Shown here: positions 62,655 through 64,000 of the stretch, in pieces
How positions within the stretch are numbered: position 1 is the stretch's first letter
Layout: each line of letters begins with the position of its first letter
Source of the DNA: Chaenocephalus aceratus
Taxonomy: Eukaryota; Chordata; Actinopteri; Perciformes; Channichthyidae
Direction of reading: 5' to 3'
NCBI GenBank assembly: GCA_023974075.1
Contig: CM043808.1
Location: 17,263,072 to 17,327,071, forward strand
DNA: 64,000 bases
The notes under the pieces: generated by a model
Database searches by the model: none
Told to the model about the DNA's origin: nothing
The model's input: the letters and a program-made list of their open reading frames with translations, nothing else
Position numbers and translations under genes: made by a program

Positions 62655-63589
62655 CTGTAGAGAAAAACACATGGTGGGGGAAAAGACTGTTAGTATATAT
62701 TATGAAATACACATTTTTGGTGCAAATTATTTTGCTTTAGACAAGTGAACATTTCAACAACCATTCACAATGCTGTTTTTTCAATGTCTTCAACACAAGG
62801 CAGCATAACACATACTGCACTAGTGCCAATGACACCTGATTGAGGCTCCAATTAATCAAGTGAAACATAATTGCCCCATTTTTTTAATTGCCTAGTTAAA
62901 GGGCTTGTATTTTTGGTCAATTTCTGGCCTAACAAAGGTCAGACATCACCAACCTCTTCTTTCACATTCTTAAAAAAATGCATAGTCGTGTAAGTATGTC
63001 ATGACAGCTTTTGTTCACTTTGACCTCCAGTCTGACTCTGTATGTCTCCCAACCTGGAGAGAAAAAATATAACTTAATCTCTAAAGTTGCCCCTCAGATG
63101 CACTTTTAAACACTGTCAATGTGGTCTGGTCAAAATATATTGATGCCATCATGATTCCAAAGCGAGGACTAACTATTATTGTGCAGCCCCTGGCTTTGTT
63201 GATGTTGTTGCCATCATTAAAGTATGACAAGTATCCTAATGAAGGTGCCCGAATGTACCAGCCACTTCCCTCCCACTTGTTATGCAACAGTAGAGATATT
63301 CATAATCGTGTAACTATGCATAGTAAACCTACGGCGTGGCCTGTGCGCATGGGAGGGTGACAGATACAAGTAGGCTACTCGTGCGATGAGAAAATTCAAC
63401 ATGGTATATGGAATAGATGTTGAAAAAAATTAAGATGTAACAGTAGACTCAACACCAGGCTTTGCCATGCAGGCAGTCTACATTTGTATACTTTCAGTTT
63501 ATGTACCATTAATTCGAAATGATTCCCATAAATCCGATGAATTTGCATTAAAGCTACAATTCCGCCTCATTATAAACAGCTGTTCTTAC

Positions 63590-63790
63590 CTTGCTCAACA
63601 TAAGCGTGTTCAATGCTCCAGTATAAATCCTCAGTCTGCTCTACCTCCCGCGCGCTTTTCGCTCCGGACTCTCCAACACATGTACTCCCCTCTGCGCCTA
63701 AACGTGAAGTCTCCTCTCTCCGGTGCTTCCCCCTCGCTTGTTTCCACCTCTGTATTACGTATAACCCCTAGGACTAGATTTAAAGGGCCC
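63590..63790 (-). other. kiaa0408: Probable non-coding first exon and promoter side, KIAA0408-like gene
   Basis: On the minus strand GAGCAAG|GTAAGA gives a good donor at 63590-63589. The DNA upstream (63640-63900) is richer in CpG than its surroundings, as expected of a promoter. The 5' limit is nominal. Confidence 0.45.
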
Positions 63791-64000
63791 TGATTCTCCT
63801 AGTCACGCCTCGGCGTTAAGTCCTGATCGCTGAGCTAAATGGTAAACAATTTCTGTTCCAGCCGGGGTCCCCAGCCTTTATACCGCGCCTTACTGTTTAC
63901 GTGGGCGCGCCATTGGAGCCGGTATCAAATATCATAATGTCAAATGTATTCCCCCATTTGAAGTCTCGACGGGACAACTGTCGTCACCAGCATCCTGGCT
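63791..64000. other. Right edge, nothing assigned
   Basis: CpG-richer DNA, probably upstream promoter region of the minus-strand gene. No exon was recognised. Confidence 0.4.

Overview
The window is vertebrate nuclear DNA, most likely from a spiny-rayed teleost fish. The genes are split by GT-AG introns, the intergenic DNA is AT-rich, long (TG)n tracts are common, and several interspersed repeats have the look of fish elements. No bacterial-style gene packing, rRNA, tRNA gene or CRISPR array was seen. Functions are assigned from recalled protein families; no database search was run.

Seven protein-coding genes can be assembled exon by exon with consistent phases. From left to right they are: rnf217 (+, 1703-10248, RBR E3 ubiquitin ligase with a C-terminal membrane segment); tpd52l1 (+, 15732-29122, D52-family coiled-coil protein); hddc2 (-, 31540-33444, HD-domain nucleotidase); cenpw (+, 33890-35542, histone-fold kinetochore protein); an R-spondin 3-like gene (+, 38902-41009); rnf146 (+, 42232-43302, RING-WWE ligase); and a KIAA0408-like gene (-, 59372-62539). 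Order and orientation match human 6q22, but HEY2, NCOA7, HINT3, TRMT11 and ECHDC1 are not seen in the places they hold in human. hddc2 and cenpw therefore sit head to head across about 445 bp.

Two neighbours act on Wnt signalling. R-spondins protect Wnt receptors from the ligases ZNRF3/RNF43, and RNF146 destroys PARylated axin. The R-spondin is unusual: it has an extra furin-like repeat, lacks one arginine of the ZNRF3 contact, lacks two TSP1 cysteines, and shows no basic tail in the model. tpd52l1 carries a probable 15-nt microexon, a candidate 210-nt cassette exon, and two TG tracts over 200 bp in the introns around its alternative region.

Between rnf146 and the KIAA0408-like gene, about 16 kb is gene-poor and repeat-rich. 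It holds a three-level nest of DNA transposons (45557-47810), a hAT element with a perfect 8-bp target duplication inside a LINE 3' end (47844-49085), a piggyBac-like element bounded by TTAA (49550-50726), and a 66-bp tandem repeat (50796-51059).
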